A stretch of 64,000 nt of DNA from Photobacterium jeanii (GCF_001650345.1 NZ_LVHF01000029.1:1-64000); one strand, 5' to 3'; counted from the stretch's first letter, positions 50,117 to 60,576 are shown. Notes: generated by a model from the sequence alone, not told the origin. Numbers and translations: made by a program.

Positions 50117-51481
50117 ATGGCACAAATTACTATCATTGGGGCGGGCAGCGTTATGTTCACTCGCCAAATTTGCTCTGCATTGTTGTCTTATCCTTCGCTG
50201 GCAGGTTCAACCATCATGCTTATGGATATCCAACAAGATGTACTGGCAAAAAGCGGACAAGTAGTCGCTAAAATGATCGAGCAAGCCCAATTACCCGTTA
50301 CCGTCAAAATGAGCACAGATCAACGAGAAGCACTTCAAGGTGCTGACTTTGTGATTAATGCAATTCAAGTGGGCGGGCTTGAACCTTGGCGATTAGATAT
50401 GGATATTCCAGCCAAGTACGGTGTTATCCAAGAAGTGGGCGATACCATGGGACCTGGAGGGATTTTCCGCGCTCTACGCCACATTCCACCTATGCTCGCG
50501 ATACTGCGAGATATGGAAGACATTTGCCCTCAAGCACTGTTCATCAATTATGCTAACCCACTTGCGCCACTAACTTGGGCAGCGAAAGAGTTCAGCTCTA
50601 TTCAATCTATTGGTCTGTGCTACGGCGTGCGATACACAGTGGCTCAACTGGCGGGTTATTTACAACAAGGGGCTTGGGTTGATCACCCTTCAACTCCTGA
50701 GCGCTGGCAACAATTGATGTACCATGAAGTGCCTGACCATATTGATTATGAGTTTGCTGGTATCAACCACATGACGTGGGTCACCAAGATGCACGCCAAC
50801 GGTGAAGATCTTATGGCGCAGATCCGTGAACTTCCCAACCAATCAGAGGTTTACCAAGCCGATGGCGTACGCTGTGAAATGCTAAAATTCTTCAACTACT
50901 GGTGCACTGAAAACCACTGGCATTGCAGCGATTACGTACCTTACTTCCGTAAAAATGAAGAAATGATCAATCACTTCTTGCCACTGCGTTGGGATCTACT
51001 CGCGCTAGAAGAAAAAGTCCATGCCGCGGGTAAAGCCGAAATTGACGCTCAGCTAGCAGGCAAACAAGACTTTATCATTGCACCCAATATGTTGAATGCA
51101 CCGAAAATCATTAATGCCATGCTTAGTGGTGAGCGCACACGTATTAATGGCAATGTGGCAAACCAACAACCCGATGGTTTGTTAATTGATAACCTTCCGC
51201 AAAACTGTGTGGTAGAAGTGCCAATTTGGGTTGATGACAAAGGGCTTCAGCCACAAGCGATGGGAAGTTTACCAACACAGTGCGCGAGTTTGATTAAATC
51301 CAATACTGCCGTACAAGAGCTAATTGTTGAGGCTGCGCTTAATCGCGATCTCGATGCCGCACGTTACGCATTAGCCTTAGACCCAGTTACCGCAACCGTC
51401 TGTACCTTGGAGCAAATCAACGCCATGTTTGAAAAAATGGTCGAGGCACAGCAACCTTGGCTACAGAGCTTTAACAGCTAG
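50117..51481 (+). CDS. Glycoside hydrolase family 4 enzyme (alpha-galactosidase/alpha-glucosidase like)
   Basis: 454 residues. GH4 enzymes cleave glycosides by an oxidation-elimination route that needs NAD+ and a divalent metal. NAD-binding GAGSVMFTRQ opens the protein; NYANPLAP carries the family Asn; metal ligands would be Cys in GLCYGVRYT and His in GINHMTW. The Cys motif reads CYG where many members have CHS. Length and motifs match MelA. About 90 bp separate it from the permease, so it likely acts on the imported sugar. Cytoplasmic. Confidence 0.88.
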   Translation: MAQITIIGAGSVMFTRQICSALLSYPSLAGSTIMLMDIQQDVLAKSGQVVAKMIEQAQLPVTVKMSTDQREALQGADFVINAIQVGGLEPWRLDMDIPAKYGVIQEVGDTMGPGGIFRALRHIPPMLAILRDMEDICPQALFINYANPLAPLTWAAKEFSSIQSIGLCYGVRYTVAQLAGYLQQGAWVDHPSTPERWQQLMYHEVPDHIDYEFAGINHMTWVTKMHANGEDLMAQIRELPNQSEVYQADGVRCEMLKFFNYWCTENHWHCSDYVPYFRKNEEMINHFLPLRWDLLALEEKVHAAGKAEIDAQLAGKQDFIIAPNMLNAPKIINAMLSGERTRINGNVANQQPDGLLIDNLPQNCVVEVPIWVDDKGLQPQAMGSLPTQCASLIKSNTAVQELIVEAALNRDLDAARYALALDPVTATVCTLEQINAMFEKMVEAQQPWLQSFNS

Positions 51482-51528
51482 CGCTAACTCACCTCAAAAA
51501 CGCTTTTAAACAAGGCACCATAAACAAA

Positions 51529-51555
51529 TCAGCCCATTCGATAAAAATGGGCTGA
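51529..51555 (-). terminator. Hairpin between the convergent GH4 and redoxin genes
   Basis: TCAGCCCAT and ATGGGCTGA form a nine-base stem; the T run is weak on both strands. Probably the terminator of both convergent genes. Confidence 0.6.
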
Positions 51556-51587
51556 AATAGCATTCTCATGGTGGACATAAGTTAAAG

Positions 51588-52127
51588 CTAATAATCCAAA
51601 GTCCCGCGAATAGGATAATGATTTTCAGGATCTCGTATCCAAGCAAGACCGCGAGTCAACGCCCCCAACTCTGGACGAACAAAAGGATTATTGGAAATAT
51701 CAACAACGTGCAAGTTTCCATGCTCATTTACGATAAATAAACCGGGTTCAGAGAAGTTATGATCCGTTTCTTTTTCCGAGCGCGGCAATGAAATATACAC
51801 GCCTAAGGTTTTCATTTGCTCTTCGGTTAAGCCGTAAGCGATAGGAAAACTTACCTCTAGCTGCTCTAAATGCGCTTCTAGTTGATGTTTCGCATCCCCC
51901 GATACAGCAAGAATATCAACACCTGCATCAGAAAATGCTTGTTTGTAACTTTCGATTTCATTCAAATACTTAGTACAAAGCGGGCAATGCTTACCACGAT
52001 AAACAAACACCGCCTGCCATGTCGCTTCACCTTGCGGTTTCCCCAACGTTACCCTGCTGCCATCCAACAACGTCGCATCTAATGAAGGGAAAGTATCTCC
52101 TGCCTTAAGCTTCACCGAATGTGCCAT
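51588..52127 (-). CDS. AhpC/TSA-type redoxin with CxxC
   Basis: About 179 residues from ATG 52127 (MAHSVKLKAGDTFPSLDATL). Thioredoxin-fold peroxiredoxin-like protein; the active site reads VYRGKHCPLCTKYL, i.e. a C-P-L-C motif of the redoxin type rather than the classic peroxidatic P-x3-T-x2-C. It probably reduces peroxides or disulfides in the cytoplasm. A start at 52196 would add a hydrophobic segment (KLVLGFVISTGIGV) that could act as a membrane anchor or signal, in which case it would act in the periplasm; I cannot decide between them. Confidence 0.78.
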   Translation of the reverse strand: MAHSVKLKAGDTFPSLDATLLDGSRVTLGKPQGEATWQAVFVYRGKHCPLCTKYLNEIESYKQAFSDAGVDILAVSGDAKHQLEAHLEQLEVSFPIAYGLTEEQMKTLGVYISLPRSEKETDHNFSEPGLFIVNEHGNLHVVDISNNPFVRPELGALTRGLAWIRDPENHYPIRGTLDY

Positions 52128-52333
52128 GTTCACTCCTATTCCAGTACTGATAACAAAGCCTAAAACTAATTTAGATACCCACGGCGGAATGTACAAATGC
52201 TGCGTTATTTCCTTAAATAAACAAGCAACAAGGCAACAAGCCAGCTATTGAGCTAAGGGACAAGAATAATTTCGCCCCAGTATCTCGGGGCGAATGAATA
52301 GCAACAAAAGCACTGCTCACTTAGCCTCAGAAG

Positions 52334-53179
52334 TTATTTAATATCTTGCACCTTCATCACCAAGGTTTCCCAGTTCCTTTGATTTTCAATATCGTGTTCT
52401 AAGCCTTGTTCATCGGCAATTTGGAAGCGTTTCACTGCAGGCGTTTTACTGGTCGCTTGATATAACCAGTACGCCTCTGCTTTCAAGGCATCCTTAATAG
52501 GCTGATCAATCGATTCATACACCATTTGTTTACATGCATTAATTGATTCAGCCGGAAATTTCGCAATACGTTGCGCTAACGCATCAACATAAGGACCAAT
52601 TTCATCAGGTTCTAACGCTTTATTAATTATGCCGTAAGCTTCTGCTTCATCCGCATCAAAATCCCTTGCACTTAGCACAATTTCTAATGCTCTACCTAGC
52701 CCAATCTGACGAGCCATACGCGATGCACCGCCACCACAAGGTAAGATCCCCATCCCCACTTCCATTTGCATGAATTTATACTTACCTCGTGCGGCAAATC
52801 GCATATCACACGCAAGCGCAAATTCATGACCACCACCACGAGCAAAGCCTTCAAGCTTGGCAATCGTGGCTTGCGGTAGTTTACTGATCCTCTCTAATAC
52901 CACTTGCAAATCAAGTAGCTGCGCATCTTCACGAGAGACCGCCTCTGTCGACATATCTTTAAGCAAGTCGGTATCGTAATGACAAACCCAAATTTCAGGA
53001 TTAGCCGATTGAAACACCACCACTTTCACACGGCGATCTCGCTCAAGGCGCAAAGCTAATCCATTCAAATCAGAAAGCATCTCTTGCCCTTGTACATTCA
53101 CTGTACCAAAGTCGAATGTTACATAGAGAATCGCGTCTTCTTGTTTTGCCGTAAACGTTGCGTAGCCTTCGTAAGCCAT
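52334..53179 (-). CDS. Enoyl-CoA hydratase/isomerase (crotonase) family protein
   Basis: 281 residues, crotonase fold. The oxyanion-hole glycines are in GFARGGGHEFALACDMRFA, and the helix that normally carries a catalytic Glu reads MEVGMGILPCGGGASRMARQIG in part. The first oxyanion segment (NPEIWVCHYD) departs from the usual A-G-x-D form, so the reaction may not be standard hydration. Divergent from the quinone oxidoreductase gene. Substrate unknown; single-gene unit. Confidence 0.82.
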   Translation of the reverse strand: MAYEGYATFTAKQEDAILYVTFDFGTVNVQGQEMLSDLNGLALRLERDRRVKVVVFQSANPEIWVCHYDTDLLKDMSTEAVSREDAQLLDLQVVLERISKLPQATIAKLEGFARGGGHEFALACDMRFAARGKYKFMQMEVGMGILPCGGGASRMARQIGLGRALEIVLSARDFDADEAEAYGIINKALEPDEIGPYVDALAQRIAKFPAESINACKQMVYESIDQPIKDALKAEAYWLYQATSKTPAVKRFQIADEQGLEHDIENQRNWETLVMKVQDIK

Positions 53180-53354
53180 AACACTTTCCTTTCTTCAAGT
53201 TACTGCGCTTGCAAACAACAACTAAAGAATAAGAACAGAACGCCTGCTCAACTATTAAAGAAAAGTTAAAACTGATTCGTCATTTAGCGCCATTATCAAT
53301 TAAAACTGAGTACTTATACTGAAACCATACAAATTACAGTAGAGGTTAAGTGCA

Positions 53355-54341
53355 ATGAAAGCAGCGGTCATTCGTCAGTTTGGTGGAACAGAAGTATTTG
53401 AATTAGCAGAAATCCCAAAACCAGAAGTTAAAGCGGGTCATGTTGTTGTTAAAATCGCCGCATCGAGCGTCAACACCATTGATATGATGCTGCGTGAAAT
53501 GGGTGAGGCACTGCCTTTCCATCCTCAACTACCGGGCGTTTTAGGTATGGATTTCGCAGGTACTGTGGAAGCTATTGGTGACGGTGTCACTGGTTATGCC
53601 ATTGGCGATGAAGTTTTTGGCTGCGCTGGAGGACTTGGAGATATTCAAGGCTCATTAGCAGAATACATGGTCGCAGACGCTGAGCTAATCGCACACAAAC
53701 CCAAAAACCTTTCAATGCGTGAAGCCGCTGCAATACCTCTTGTCGGCATTACTGCATATGAAGGTTTACAGCGAGCTGGGATCACACAAAATCAAAAAGT
53801 ACTGGTGCACGGTGGTGCCGGCGGTGTTGGTCATATTGCCGTTCAATTAGCACGACACTTTGGTACTGAAGTCTTCGCTACTGGCGCAGCAGGCGAACAG
53901 ACCGATTTAATCAGCAACCTTGGCGCTACCGCCATCGACTTCAAAGCAGAATCAGTCGCTGACTACGTTGAAAAATACACATCTGGTACTGGCTTTGATC
54001 TCATCTTCGATTCTGTAGGTGGTGCTAACCTGAATAACTCCATCGAAGCGGCAAAGCTTAACGGACAAATTGCCACTACCCTAGCCATGCATGAGCAAGA
54101 TCTAACTATGGTTCACATGAAAGGACTCTCACTGCATGTCGTATTCATGCTGATCCCTATGATCCACAATCACAACCGCAGTGAGCACGGTAGAATCCTT
54201 AAAGAACTCGCAACCATTGCAGAAGCTGGCGCATTAAAGCCTGTACTTGATAACCAAGCGTTTACGCTTCAAGAGGCTGGAAAGGCACATAAGCGACTTG
54301 CAAGTGGTCAAGCAATTGGTAAAGTTGTCGTCACAATATAA
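53355..54341 (+). CDS. Zinc-independent quinone oxidoreductase-like MDR protein
   Basis: 328 residues, medium-chain dehydrogenase/reductase superfamily. N-terminal GroES-like domain (VNTIDMMLRE, GVLGMDFAGTVEAIG) and NADPH-binding Rossmann domain with VHGGAGGVGHIAVQLA. No Zn-ligand cysteine cluster is present, which is the pattern of quinone oxidoreductases (QOR). It likely reduces quinones or alpha,beta-unsaturated carbonyls in the cytoplasm. AGAGGT ribosome binding site region precedes the ATG. Transcribed divergently from the crotonase gene. Confidence 0.88.
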   Translation: MKAAVIRQFGGTEVFELAEIPKPEVKAGHVVVKIAASSVNTIDMMLREMGEALPFHPQLPGVLGMDFAGTVEAIGDGVTGYAIGDEVFGCAGGLGDIQGSLAEYMVADAELIAHKPKNLSMREAAAIPLVGITAYEGLQRAGITQNQKVLVHGGAGGVGHIAVQLARHFGTEVFATGAAGEQTDLISNLGATAIDFKAESVADYVEKYTSGTGFDLIFDSVGGANLNNSIEAAKLNGQIATTLAMHEQDLTMVHMKGLSLHVVFMLIPMIHNHNRSEHGRILKELATIAEAGALKPVLDNQAFTLQEAGKAHKRLASGQAIGKVVVTI

Positions 54342-54486
54342 GCGTGTAGTTACATAATTTCATGAATTTTTACGATCAACCTTGAGGTCTGCGAATGTAG
54401 ACCTCATTTACTGTATTCGTTACATATCAATCTGATCACTTAATCATTCAGGTTGATATTACTTTAATGACTGAGGTGATGTTGTA

Positions 54487-55836
54487 ATGCCCATGCTTTC
54501 CCCGACACTAAAACTTGTACTTCATAAGACACTCCCCCTAACTATGGGCGTGTTTGCAATTATGCTAGTACAGTTAGTCGATTCGATTTTTATCGGCATG
54601 TTGGGGATTAACGAGCTTGCTGTACAAGGGGTCACCCTCCCCTTTCAAACCGCAATAATTGGTTTGCAAGTCGGCATTGGTGTTGCCGCTACTGCCATCA
54701 TATCGCAAGCTTGTGGCGCTAAAGATACAACTAAATCCACTTCAACCGCCACCATGACAGTTACACTTGGCACCAGCTTAGTGGCTTTAATCTGTGTCGG
54801 ACTTTGGGCGTTGAAAGGTCCCATTCTTGCCGCTTTCGTGACAGAGGATGTGTCATCATCGCACTTTCAGATTCTGCAAGATATCTTCAATTCGTACTGG
54901 CCATTTTGGTTATTGAGCGCGACCTCGGTCGCTGCACTCTATTTAGTCACCTGTGTATTTCGCGCAAACGACGATACCAAAACCCCTGGGCAAATGTTCT
55001 TCTTAGCCAGTGTGATAAACCTTATTCTTGACCCTCTTTTCATCTTTACCTTTGATATGGGTATTGTAGGTGCAGCCGTCGCAACAACCACAGGCTATGC
55101 CTTTTGTGCCGTCTATATGTTGCTAAAAGCAAAAGCCAAACATTGGTTCAATGCAATCAGCGACAGCTTAAACCGCTTCAATTATCTGATCGAACTTGCA
55201 CAAGTCAGCTTAGCGACCACTCTCAATCAATTACTTCCTGCGATCAGTGCCTTTACCTGCATGGTACTGATTTCACGCATCAGCACCAATGCGATGGCGT
55301 TTTGGAGCTTGCTTACTCGAATGGAAAGCTTTTTGCTGGTGTTCACGCTCGCGTTGACCATGTCAGTTCCACCTATGATTGGGCGCTATTTAGGTGAAAA
55401 ACAACCCGAAAAAATCGCAGCGTTACTTACAACGACTGCCAAGTTCTTACTCTTCTTTCACTTGACAATGGCATTAGTGATCGCAACGAGCTCAAGCCTG
55501 TTAATTCCATTTATTAGCCAAGAACCCACTATTCAAGATTGGCTTTCGACTGCACTTTGGGTGATCCCATTTAGCTATGCGCCGCTAGGTTTATGCATGC
55601 TAGTGGTCTCTGTGCTTAATGCGCTTGGTGTGGCAAAACAAGCACTGCAGGTATCGTGCGTTAGACTTATTGTGTTCTACATTCCAGCAATTTGGATTGG
55701 CGCCTCGACCGGAGAAACCCTAAATGCGGTATTTGCAGCAGCTGTTGCCAACATACTAGCTGGCACTTATGCTTGGTACCGACTCAGACTCTACATGCGC
55801 ACACCTGAACCTTGTAAACAGGCGATTGAAATATAA
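54487..55836 (+). CDS. MATE-family efflux transporter
   Basis: 449 residues, twelve predicted transmembrane helices in two MatE repeats (about 15-175 and 235-395). Motifs include MLVQLVDSIFIGMLGINELAVQG in part at helix 1-2 and FFLASVINLILDPLFIFTFDMGIVGAA in part at helices 5-6, as in NorM/DinF-type multidrug exporters. It exports drugs or metabolites using Na+ or H+. The LysR gene follows 11 bases after the stop on the same strand, an arrangement suggesting local regulation. Confidence 0.88.
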   Translation: MPMLSPTLKLVLHKTLPLTMGVFAIMLVQLVDSIFIGMLGINELAVQGVTLPFQTAIIGLQVGIGVAATAIISQACGAKDTTKSTSTATMTVTLGTSLVALICVGLWALKGPILAAFVTEDVSSSHFQILQDIFNSYWPFWLLSATSVAALYLVTCVFRANDDTKTPGQMFFLASVINLILDPLFIFTFDMGIVGAAVATTTGYAFCAVYMLLKAKAKHWFNAISDSLNRFNYLIELAQVSLATTLNQLLPAISAFTCMVLISRISTNAMAFWSLLTRMESFLLVFTLALTMSVPPMIGRYLGEKQPEKIAALLTTTAKFLLFFHLTMALVIATSSSLLIPFISQEPTIQDWLSTALWVIPFSYAPLGLCMLVVSVLNALGVAKQALQVSCVRLIVFYIPAIWIGASTGETLNAVFAAAVANILAGTYAWYRLRLYMRTPEPCKQAIEI

Positions 55837-55847
55837 GGAAGTTAGCG

Positions 55848-56741
55848 ATGAACATTGACCATCTTCGACTGTTTGTCAGGGTCGCAGCTACCCGCAATAT
55901 TAGCCAAGCAGGAAAAGAGATGGATCTGTCAGCCCCTGTGGCCAGCATGCACATCAGCAAACTCGAAGAGAGTATTGGCGCCCGTTTGATTCATCGTACA
56001 ACCCGAAAAGTATCCCTCACCGAAGAAGGTGAAGCTTTATTGCCTTATGCGGAAGAAATTATTCACAGTGTTGATGCTGCTCGCGCTACCGTAGGAACAG
56101 GTAAAGCCCAACCTAAAGGAACATTAAGAGTCACGGCACCCGCTTCTTTTGGGCGTATGCATTTAATACCCGCTTTGAATGGCTTCCTCGATCAATATCC
56201 TGATTTATCGATTGATATACGGCTTACCGACTCCATGGTTGATTTAGTCGAAGGGGGTTTTGATGTCGCCATTCGCAATGCAGATCTAAAAGATTCGAGC
56301 CTTATCGCCAAAAAACTCGCTTCTGATCAGCGCATTATGTGCGCCTCTCCTGACTACTTAGCACAATACGGTGAGCCCAAATCACCCAACGATCTAAAAA
56401 ATCACTTGTGCATCAATCAAGCAGGACTCGATGGTTGGACATTTGACACACCAGACGGTGCACTGCATATAAAACCCAAAGGTAAAATTCGAATCGACCA
56501 TGGTGAAGCCGTTCGTGATGCTGCCGCGGATGGAATGGGAATCGCTAAGTGCGCGACGTGGATCGCCTATCAGCATCTTAACAACGGCTCTTTAGTCAGA
56601 GTGCTACAAGACACCCCTTTGATTGATAATGCCGCCATTTGGGCGGTATACCCAAGTTCTCGCTTATTGGCACCCAAAGTACGCGCTTTCATTGATTACT
56701 TTGCGCAATATTATGGTACTCCACCCTATTGGGACTGCTGA
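55848..56741 (+). CDS. LysR-family transcriptional regulator
   Basis: 297 residues. N-terminal winged helix-turn-helix (MNIDHLRLFVRVAATRNISQAGKEMDLSAPVASMHISKLE in part; wing IGARLIHRTTRKVSLTEEG) and a type 2 periplasmic-binding effector domain from about 90 (GTLRVTAPASFGRMHLIP). The sequence AVRDAAADGMGIAKC marks the conserved loop of the CrgA-type subgroup. It probably regulates the MATE exporter just upstream and its own operon; the ligand is unknown. Confidence 0.9.
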   Translation: MNIDHLRLFVRVAATRNISQAGKEMDLSAPVASMHISKLEESIGARLIHRTTRKVSLTEEGEALLPYAEEIIHSVDAARATVGTGKAQPKGTLRVTAPASFGRMHLIPALNGFLDQYPDLSIDIRLTDSMVDLVEGGFDVAIRNADLKDSSLIAKKLASDQRIMCASPDYLAQYGEPKSPNDLKNHLCINQAGLDGWTFDTPDGALHIKPKGKIRIDHGEAVRDAAADGMGIAKCATWIAYQHLNNGSLVRVLQDTPLIDNAAIWAVYPSSRLLAPKVRAFIDYFAQYYGTPPYWDC

Positions 56742-56937
56742 ATAACGACAATACGCATACTTCAACATGGAAAGATGACACTCACCAATTCGCTCATATA
56801 ACGAACAACCTGTATGAGCATATAGGCAAACACATCAAATTTTTCGGCTCAAACGCGCACTATCCGGCAAACTTGCTTTTACCACTAGCAGATAAAAGTT
56901 ACTGTTATAAAAGTAATTAATTTAATAATGCCGCGCT

Positions 56938-59900
56938 ATGAACCAATTCGATAAAAATAAAATCATCCCCCTCGATGTCCAAGACCCACAACAAATCAAA
57001 ACTGCGTTAATCCAATACCAAACGCTACTGAACACAGATCAAGCATTCCATAACCAAGAGTTTGATGTGGAATTCATACATAGTAGTAACGATGAACAGC
57101 GACGCTTACAGCCAAGTGATGCTGGCAGTAACCTAACGTTATTACAATCTGCATTAAATATGGGCCAAGAAGGCGGTTCCCATTATTACGATCATGAAAT
57201 CACCGACGACTGCGAAACTTATATCTCTGAAGTGATCTTGTTCGCGGCTGCACTTCAATATCCTGAACTCAAAGATACCGTTGTCGATACTGCTAAAGCC
57301 ATTGTTGCCATCACTCGTCGTATGAACGATACCAGCGATATGTGGATTGATGACATGCGTGTCTTTGGTATTGAAGCCTTGTACATGCTGACATGCACAG
57401 ACCTGCAATATGCTTACCTTATCGGGCAATATTTCATTCCTTACTGGGACGATGAGCACGCCACTCAGTATGAAGACTATCTTGCTTCGTTATTACAAAA
57501 ACACGGCTGGCATCCAGAAATCATCAAAGCCTTCATTTGGTGTGATAATCCCTCGTTCCGTAAAGGGATGTTCATGAATGACCCTTACAGCAATACAGTT
57601 AGTTATCAACCGCTTGGTGATTACTTGCAAGAAAATCCCGATCAATACGCTAGCTTTAAGCAAATGGTGATCGCACGTTTTCAAGCTGAGCCTGTTTTAT
57701 TGTGCCGTATTGATACCACGGAAGAAGAAGAGGAAGATTACAGCCAGCATAGCCCTGTGGTATGGCTATACCAGAGCCTTTTCCCTCACACCAGTTTTTA
57801 CGATGAGGAAGAAGCACTCGATGCCTTCATGCAACAGCCATTTATGGCAAGCACGTTGGAAAATGAAGCTTATGATCTTGAAGCTACCATTCGTGACCAA
57901 GTTTCAAACATCTTAGTTAAACCTTCAGAAGGTGCATTAAAAGAACGAGCAGAATACCTCGCTTATCTGGCTCGTGGTGAGCGCCAATGCGAACTTAACT
58001 ACGGCACCGAAGTGCTTAAACCTCTGATCCTGGCCATGCCTCAAGGTGAGGATCTTTGGCTCTACATTGAGAATGGTGAAGACCGAAGTGCGTTAGATGC
58101 ATTGGAAGAAATTGAGCTGATCCCACTTGCCAAAGCGCATGCGCCTGAGATGTCAGCTCAAATTGAAGATCATCTTTGTAGCTTTGAATATAACAACCAA
58201 GGTATTACAGAAGAACTCAGTAGTATTCTAGAGTTGGTGCGCGGTGATCTGCTAACCAATCATTTCGGTGATGAGTCCACTATTGAACATGAAAATGGGT
58301 TAATTACTACACTAACTGTCACTCCAGATAGCAAAAAAGCGCTACTCGAGGCTCGCCGCCAACAATACCTTCGCGTGATTGACGTTTTCTATCATGCACT
58401 AGGTAAACGTGAGCTTCGAGAATACATGATGGAGTCTCTTACTGAAGATGATGAGCCACTCATTTCACGTCAAGACTATTTTCGTCGCTACAGTCAGTTA
58501 TCTAACGCTGAAATCGATTCAGACAACGATTCTGAAGCTGACAGCGAGGCATTAGAGCCAGCACTTTCACGCGATGTGGAATCAATCTTTGCTCAGTTCA
58601 CCGATGAAGATGAGATCCTTTACAGCAAAGACTTAAAACACGTAGATGAAGTGCTGCGAACATCACGTGAACTGTGCCACCCGCAACATTGGCCTGAACC
58701 TGATATGGGCTTTATGGCTCTAGCGAGTTACCAGCTATATCGCGATTTCAACGAGCAAATTGGCGACGATGTTACCCATGCCTTGTTCAATTATTTAAAT
58801 GAACACAATGTTTGGGAAATGGCCGCTTCAAAGATCATCAAAGAAGCCTATAGTCATGGTGCCTATTACTGCCCTGATGATAGAGGCTTAAAAGAAGATG
58901 ATATTGCTCGTATCAAAGCTTACTTCAGCGCAGAAAAACCGGAAGATGACCAAGCAAGTCTATTAGCTTTGCTGGAACCACAACTATTCCGTGACGATTG
59001 CTGCCGCAGGAGTAACATCTACATCAACAAGTACAGTGAATATCAGCCGGGCTATAAGCTATTCAATGATCATGATGAAGACTTCCAGCGCTTTACTCTC
59101 ATTGCATTCTGGCTACGCCAACTTCCGCTGCCTATTCGTGTACAAGCCGATCGTCTATGGCAATTTATTATCACTCTAGCGCCAGTACGGGCTGCTCGTA
59201 ACGTCTTACGTGCCTACTCGGATGATTCCTACGATATTGAATTTGCCAATGTTCTTGATAGCATCAACATTCATGAGCAACTTGAAAAAGCGGGGATCAG
59301 TCAAGGCATTTTAAGTGCTTATGAAATGAGCCGTCAGTTCTATGATGAAACGCGCTACTCACAATGGCTGAGCATCTACAGTGAGATCACAAGTACCAGT
59401 ACGAGTATGTTCGGCAGCATCGACCGTAAAAAAGCAGAAGCGATGGCTGACGGTTTAAAATACATCAACGAACACGACAAAATTGAGTTTCTTCATCATG
59501 CTTCGCTTAAATACCCTGAGATCCCACTCGATCTCAAGCATGATTTAAAGCGTGCGCTTAACATTATGGTGCAGCTGAATATTCATTCTTGGGAGCAAGC
59601 CCTTGCTCACGAATACGGCAAAGCATGTTTGTTCAATGGTGATGGCGATAAAACACCCGCCAAACTTCGTCTTCCTATTCTTAGCGATGAAAATACAGTG
59701 CATGACAAGCCTTGTCATATGGACGGTATGAGTTGGATGTCGCTCACTGTTGTACAAAAACGTGCTAGCTCAGAGCATGGTGATCATCATGCAATCATCA
59801 TGGCCGATCATGAAGTACCGTTAGAGTTATACCAAGAAGCGCTACCACGTGGTCCGTTGCTCATTTTTGCAGAAGATGTCGATAGCCAAGCTATAGTTTC

Positions 59901-60576
59901 ACGTATCGCTGAACTGCAAAACCTAGAAGCGCGTATTGAGCATATTGTGGCACAAACTCTAAGCTACCTTGATGGCGATGTTGATTTCGACGCCATAGCG
60001 TCACTGTATGCTGAGCACCTCTCCGGCGAATACTTCAGCCCGAACGCTGAAGAGTACACCATGTACGGCTTGGATCAGTTCATTTGGACTATGGAACCTG
60101 AGCGCCGTGATCGCTTCACTAAATTGTTGTTCAACCACAACTATCGTGGTTTCAAGATCATTGAGCGCAACTACGAGAAACCATGGCTGCACCACCAGCT
60201 TACTCAAGGTGAAATCAACTTCGAGACCTACCTTGAGCGCGTACGCGAATATGAAAATGAAGCGACAGAAACTGGCATGCGCTTCTTGCTTAACTGGCTA
60301 ATGGAATTGGAAGTAAACCCTGCCCACATTACGCTGTTCTGCATTAAGTATTCGCAATTCGATGCTTGTTGTGAATTTATTCATGAGCATGCTCGTGAAA
60401 GATTAAGCAGCTTCAAAAAGGCGCTAGCCTACCTTCATGCAGGTCGTCGCGCAGAACTACCAGAGATACTTAGCAAAGCAAGCGATGCCGAAAACCTCAT
60501 CGCCCTACTCGCAAAAGATCGCTCACGGGTTGTAAAAGAAGCGGTAGCTAAATACCTACCGAGTGTAGCTGAGTAA
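56938..60576 (+). CDS. 1212-residue helical protein of unknown function
   Basis: A very long, acidic, cytoplasmic-looking protein with no signal peptide or membrane helix. Composition and helix periodicity suggest all-alpha, HEAT/ARM-like folding, most clearly at the C-terminus (AENLIALLAKDRSRVVKEAV). Acidic low-complexity stretches occur near 260 (TTEEEEEDYS) and 525 (DSDNDSEADSE). A central basic/Cys patch reads RDDCCRRSNIYINKY near 685. No nucleotide-binding or catalytic motif is seen. It is a single-gene unit with its own terminator. I do not recognise the family; a scaffold or conflict-system component are both only guesses. Confidence 0.75.
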   Translation: MNQFDKNKIIPLDVQDPQQIKTALIQYQTLLNTDQAFHNQEFDVEFIHSSNDEQRRLQPSDAGSNLTLLQSALNMGQEGGSHYYDHEITDDCETYISEVILFAAALQYPELKDTVVDTAKAIVAITRRMNDTSDMWIDDMRVFGIEALYMLTCTDLQYAYLIGQYFIPYWDDEHATQYEDYLASLLQKHGWHPEIIKAFIWCDNPSFRKGMFMNDPYSNTVSYQPLGDYLQENPDQYASFKQMVIARFQAEPVLLCRIDTTEEEEEDYSQHSPVVWLYQSLFPHTSFYDEEEALDAFMQQPFMASTLENEAYDLEATIRDQVSNILVKPSEGALKERAEYLAYLARGERQCELNYGTEVLKPLILAMPQGEDLWLYIENGEDRSALDALEEIELIPLAKAHAPEMSAQIEDHLCSFEYNNQGITEELSSILELVRGDLLTNHFGDESTIEHENGLITTLTVTPDSKKALLEARRQQYLRVIDVFYHALGKRELREYMMESLTEDDEPLISRQDYFRRYSQLSNAEIDSDNDSEADSEALEPALSRDVESIFAQFTDEDEILYSKDLKHVDEVLRTSRELCHPQHWPEPDMGFMALASYQLYRDFNEQIGDDVTHALFNYLNEHNVWEMAASKIIKEAYSHGAYYCPDDRGLKEDDIARIKAYFSAEKPEDDQASLLALLEPQLFRDDCCRRSNIYINKYSEYQPGYKLFNDHDEDFQRFTLIAFWLRQLPLPIRVQADRLWQFIITLAPVRAARNVLRAYSDDSYDIEFANVLDSINIHEQLEKAGISQGILSAYEMSRQFYDETRYSQWLSIYSEITSTSTSMFGSIDRKKAEAMADGLKYINEHDKIEFLHHASLKYPEIPLDLKHDLKRALNIMVQLNIHSWEQALAHEYGKACLFNGDGDKTPAKLRLPILSDENTVHDKPCHMDGMSWMSLTVVQKRASSEHGDHHAIIMADHEVPLELYQEALPRGPLLIFAEDVDSQAIVSRIAELQNLEARIEHIVAQTLSYLDGDVDFDAIASLYAEHLSGEYFSPNAEEYTMYGLDQFIWTMEPERRDRFTKLLFNHNYRGFKIIERNYEKPWLHHQLTQGEINFETYLERVREYENEATETGMRFLLNWLMELEVNPAHITLFCIKYSQFDACCEFIHEHARERLSSFKKALAYLHAGRRAELPEILSKASDAENLIALLAKDRSRVVKEAVAKYLPSVAE

